Source of the DNA: Amycolatopsis saalfeldensis
GTDB lineage: Bacteria; Actinomycetota; Actinomycetes; Mycobacteriales; Pseudonocardiaceae
Direction of reading: 5' to 3'
Assembly: GCF_900110575.1 (NCBI RefSeq)
Contig: NZ_FOEF01000013.1
Coordinates: 205,776-269,775 of the forward strand
Length of the DNA: 64,000 nt
The notes beneath the pieces were generated by a model, which ran no database searches, had not been told where the DNA came from, and worked only from the letters and a program-made list of their open reading frames with translations. Within the stretch, counting starts at the first letter, position 1. Every line of letters starts with the position of its first letter. The position numbers and the translations under genes are program-made. Of the stretch, positions 61,591-64,000 are shown in pieces.

Positions 61591-62502
61591 ATGGGATTCA
61601 CCGCGAAGAAGGCGATCAGGCTGGCGATGATCGGTGGGGCGATCGCCGCCACCGCGGCTCTTTCCGCGTGCAGCGGAAACGCGGCCGGAAACAGTTCTCC
61701 GGTGAAGAACGCGGCGGACGCCGCGGCCCAGCACTCGCCGCAGGGCGCGGCCACCGGCGGATCCGGCGGCTCCGCCAACGCCAAGGGCGGCGACTTCACC
61801 GACGCGAACGGCAACGTCAACTGCAGCAAGCTGAGCGGCAAGCACGTCAGCCCGCCCGGCGGCCCGCAGCTGGACCTGTTCGCCGACACGGCGACCACCG
61901 GCAGCAACCCGGGCTGCGACACCGCGTTCAACGTGATCACCGAGTACTACAAGGAAATCCCGACCAAGGGCGAGGGCCCCGGCAAGCGCGTGCTCGACAT
62001 CTTCGGCGACTGGACCTGTGCCGGACAGGCGGACGCCGCCAACCCCGACGGCACCGTCTGCGGCAAGGGCGCCACTGACTACATGATCGAGACCCGGCCG
62101 GCCGGGCAGGACGGGGCGGCGGCACCGGCGCCTCAGCAGCGCCGGTTCCCGAACACCACCCAGAAGGTGCAGTTCACCGGCTTCGACACCAGCGTCAACA
62201 TGGCCACCTTCCAGCTGGTCAGCTTGCAGCCCGGCGGCCCCGACGGCGGCCACTACGACCGGGTCGACGAAAAGACCTACCGCCTCCCGCTGGCCGGCGG
62301 CGCCATCGTGTGGAGCGCGGCCACCCTGTGCCAGAACGACAACCAGGTCACCATCGACGACAAGGGCCTCGGCAATTTCCGGTGCGACGCCGACCAGCTG
62401 CGCCAAACCCTGCTCGGCGGCGCGGCCTCCCCGGCGCTGGCCCAGATCCTGGTGAGTGGCGACGACCAGATCGCCGAGGTCAAGGAGATCTACCACCCCT
62501 GA
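61591..62502 (+). CDS. Secreted lipoprotein of unknown function
   Basis: 303 residues, with AGAGGGG before the ATG. Signal and lipobox (residues 1-26, ALSACSG). A Gly/Ser/Ala linker (~30-65) leads to a Cys-containing domain (CSKLSGKHV, GCDTAFN, DWTCAGQADA, CRLG-like spacing absent). No named domain is recognised. It ends 20 nt before a strong terminator. Confidence 0.82.
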   Translation: MGFTAKKAIRLAMIGGAIAATAALSACSGNAAGNSSPVKNAADAAAQHSPQGAATGGSGGSANAKGGDFTDANGNVNCSKLSGKHVSPPGGPQLDLFADTATTGSNPGCDTAFNVITEYYKEIPTKGEGPGKRVLDIFGDWTCAGQADAANPDGTVCGKGATDYMIETRPAGQDGAAAPAPQQRRFPNTTQKVQFTGFDTSVNMATFQLVSLQPGGPDGGHYDRVDEKTYRLPLAGGAIVWSAATLCQNDNQVTIDDKGLGNFRCDADQLRQTLLGGAASPALAQILVSGDDQIAEVKEIYHP

Positions 62503-62522
62503 TCGGTACGAGCTTTCCCGCG

Positions 62523-62559
62523 AAAAGGGCGGCCGGGGATCTCCCGGCCGCCCTTTTTT
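62523..62559 (+). terminator. Strong intrinsic terminator after the lipoprotein gene
   Basis: 15-bp perfect stem (62523-62537 with 62543-62557), 5-nt loop GATCT, and a T tract at 62554-62559. Confidence 0.9.
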
Positions 62560-62632
62560 GTGAAATCACCTCGGTCGTGCTGTTGTCCGAAGCATTTGCG
62601 CCGCAATTTCTGGTTTTTCTCGCGGACCATCT

Positions 62633-64000
62633 TCAGTCATCTTCGAGGGCTCGATCGACCAGCCGCCCGGCGGCTCCCGTGTAGTGCGCTGGGTCGAGCA
62701 GATCAGCGAGTTTCGAGGCGTCCAGCACCGCGGTGACCTCCGCTGATTCGGCGAGGATGGCGTCCAGCGGGCGGTTTTCCTCGATCGCCCGCGCGGACGC
62801 GTCGCCGAGTACCGCCTTCGCGCGTGCCTTGCCGAGCAGCGGTGCGAGAGTGGCGGAGAGCCGTTCGGACACGATCAGCCCGTGCGTGAGCGCGAGGTTT
62901 GCCGCCATGCGGTCCGGGTGTACGACGAGGCCGCGCGCCAGCTCGACGGCCGTGTACGCCGCGCCGCCGGTCAGCCGCAGGCATTCGCGCAGCAGTTGCC
63001 ACTCGGCTTGCCAGACGCCGGCGGACCGTTCGTCCTCGGCCAGCCCGGCCTGCGTCACGCCCGCGGCCAGCGCCGGCACCTGCAGCGCGGCGGAGCGGAT
63101 CAGCGCGGACAGCACCGGGTTTCGCTTGTGCGGCATGGCGGACGAGCCTCCGCCGGCCGGTTCGGTGACCTCACCCAGTTCGGTGCGGGTGAGGGTGAGG
63201 ACGTCGACGGCGAACTTCCCCAGCGCGACCGCCGCCATCGCCAGAACGCCGGCGACGTCGGCCACCGGCGTCCGATTTGCGTGCCACGGCAGCGTCGGCG
63301 CGGCGAGGCCGGTCTCCTCGGCGAAGGCGTTGACGAGGCGTTCGGCGTAGTCATCGGTGCCGTCGCCGTACTCGGCGTAGGCGGCGAGCGTCCCGGCCGC
63401 ACCGCCGAGTGAGACGGGCAGCCCGCCGTCGAGCACGCGCCGCACCCGACTGGCGGCGTCGAGCACGACTTGCCGCCACGTCGCGGCCTTGAGCCCGAAC
63501 GTGGTGGGCACGGCGTGCGCGGTGAGGGTGCGCCCGGGCATGGTCGTGTCCCGGTGCGCGCGCGCCAACTCGCCAAGCGCGTTCACCGTGGCATCGAGAT
63601 CGTCGGCGATCAACCGCAACGTCCGCTGGCCGACCAGCATCATGGCCGTGTCGACGATGTCCTGACTAGTCGACCCGCGGTGGACGTGATCGGCTGCGCC
63701 CGCATCCACCCGCGCGACCGCCGCGGTCAGCACCTTGACCAGCCCGACCACAGGATTCGCCGTCGCCCGAGCCTCCCGAGCCAACGCGGTGACGTCGATC
63801 CCCGGCACCGCCACGTCGAGGCTCGGCTCTTGGCTGCTGCGCCCGGCGCTGGCGGGTCGCGGATCGCCGACCTCAGCAGGCGCTGGGCTGTCTGCTCTGG
63901 TGTGTGGGATCGGTGCTGGGCCTGCTCCGGGGCGCGAGATTGATGCTGGGTCTGTTCCGGGGCGCGAGATTGATGCTGGGTCTGTTCCGGGGCGCGAGAT
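62633..64000 (-). CDS. pcaB: PcaB-like lyase (fumarase/3-carboxymuconate cycloisomerase family), 5' end outside window
   Basis: 456 codons in the window, open to the edge, so the start lies beyond 64000. HVHRGSTSQDIVDTAMMLV and GGGSSAMPHKRNPVLSAL are the superfamily substrate and signature loops, with the C-terminal helical bundle ending at 62633. This fits PcaB of the protocatechuate branch of the beta-ketoadipate pathway. The region before PGIDVTALAREA is unusual: a Pro/Ala/Ser-rich stretch with repeated ISRPGTDPAS units replaces the usual helices. Confidence 0.83.
   Translation of the reverse strand: MSRPGTDPASISRPGTDPASISRPGAGPAPIPHTRADSPAPAEVGDPRPASAGRSSQEPSLDVAVPGIDVTALAREARATANPVVGLVKVLTAAVARVDAGAADHVHRGSTSQDIVDTAMMLVGQRTLRLIADDLDATVNALGELARAHRDTTMPGRTLTAHAVPTTFGLKAATWRQVVLDAASRVRRVLDGGLPVSLGGAAGTLAAYAEYGDGTDDYAERLVNAFAEETGLAAPTLPWHANRTPVADVAGVLAMAAVALGKFAVDVLTLTRTELGEVTEPAGGGSSAMPHKRNPVLSALIRSAALQVPALAAGVTQAGLAEDERSAGVWQAEWQLLRECLRLTGGAAYTAVELARGLVVHPDRMAANLALTHGLIVSERLSATLAPLLGKARAKAVLGDASARAIEENRPLDAILAESAEVTAVLDASKLADLLDPAHYTGAAGRLVDRALEDD
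63911..64000 (-). repeat. 30-bp tandem repeat inside the PcaB-like gene
   Basis: Two perfect 30-bp copies (63941-63970, 63971-64000) and one diverged copy (63911-63940) that runs to the window edge. Each encodes ISRPGTDPAS-type residues in frame, so expansion adds ten residues without a frameshift. Confidence 0.85.

Overview
The window is a high-GC actinobacterial chromosome segment. A type VII secretion locus, WhiB and SigF-type regulators, an actinobacterial-type uptake hydrogenase operon and many GTG starts suggest a Pseudonocardiaceae member such as Amycolatopsis; the genus is inferred from style and content and was not checked by alignment. No rRNA, tRNA, insertion sequence or CRISPR array was seen. 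The genes at both ends run off the window.

Region 1 (1-10880) is one side of a type VII secretion (ESX) locus. It holds the 3' part of eccC, two probable substrates, a strong terminator, then eccD and eccB on the opposite strand. A divergent membrane-anchored kinase-like protein follows, with a missing catalytic Asp, a very long Pro/Ala-rich linker and an extracellular FN3-like tip.

Region 2 (10895-25864) is dominated by a 16-gene minus-strand operon for a [NiFe]-hydrogenase of the group 1h (actinobacterial, high-affinity) type. In transcription order it encodes: a SIS-domain protein, a HypC-like protein, a second SIS protein, small subunit, large subunit, NifU-like protein, DUF5947, DUF6084, an unrecognised 438-residue protein, maturation protease, a 35-residue DUF6893-like peptide, and hypC, hypD, hypE, hypA and hypB. 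hypF faces it and overlaps hypB by 77 bp. Most junctions overlap or are a few bases apart. A perfect CRP-type palindrome lies upstream of the first gene.

Region 3 (26023-41017) is mixed. It has a Sel1-repeat protein, secreted HNH and 3D-domain proteins, oxidoreductases and a stress module (SigF-like sigma, its anti-sigma factor, a second ATP-binding anti-sigma-like protein, a STAS antagonist and a WhiB3/WhiD-type protein). It also has a TetR gene, an MFS exporter and an ABC exporter with a divergent MarR gene. A 0.9-kb low-complexity, apparently non-coding stretch follows (41018-41946).

Region 4 (41947-46988) holds an SGNH hydrolase and a compact cassette: a 48-residue peptide gene, two hairpins, an ECF-like sigma factor, a small beta-rich protein and a TPR-CHAT (caspase-like) protease. 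This cassette is the best candidate in the window for a poorly described system.

Region 5 (46997-64000) is ordinary chromosome. It carries a polysaccharide deacetylase lipoprotein, a FUSC transporter-like protein, an APH-family kinase, prephenate dehydrogenase, an old-yellow-enzyme dienoyl-CoA reductase with its PadR regulator, a patatin, a DUF574 methyltransferase, an OhrR-like MarR protein, an esterase, a beta-lactamase-fold protein, a lipoprotein and a PcaB-like lyase whose N-terminal part contains a 30-bp tandem repeat.
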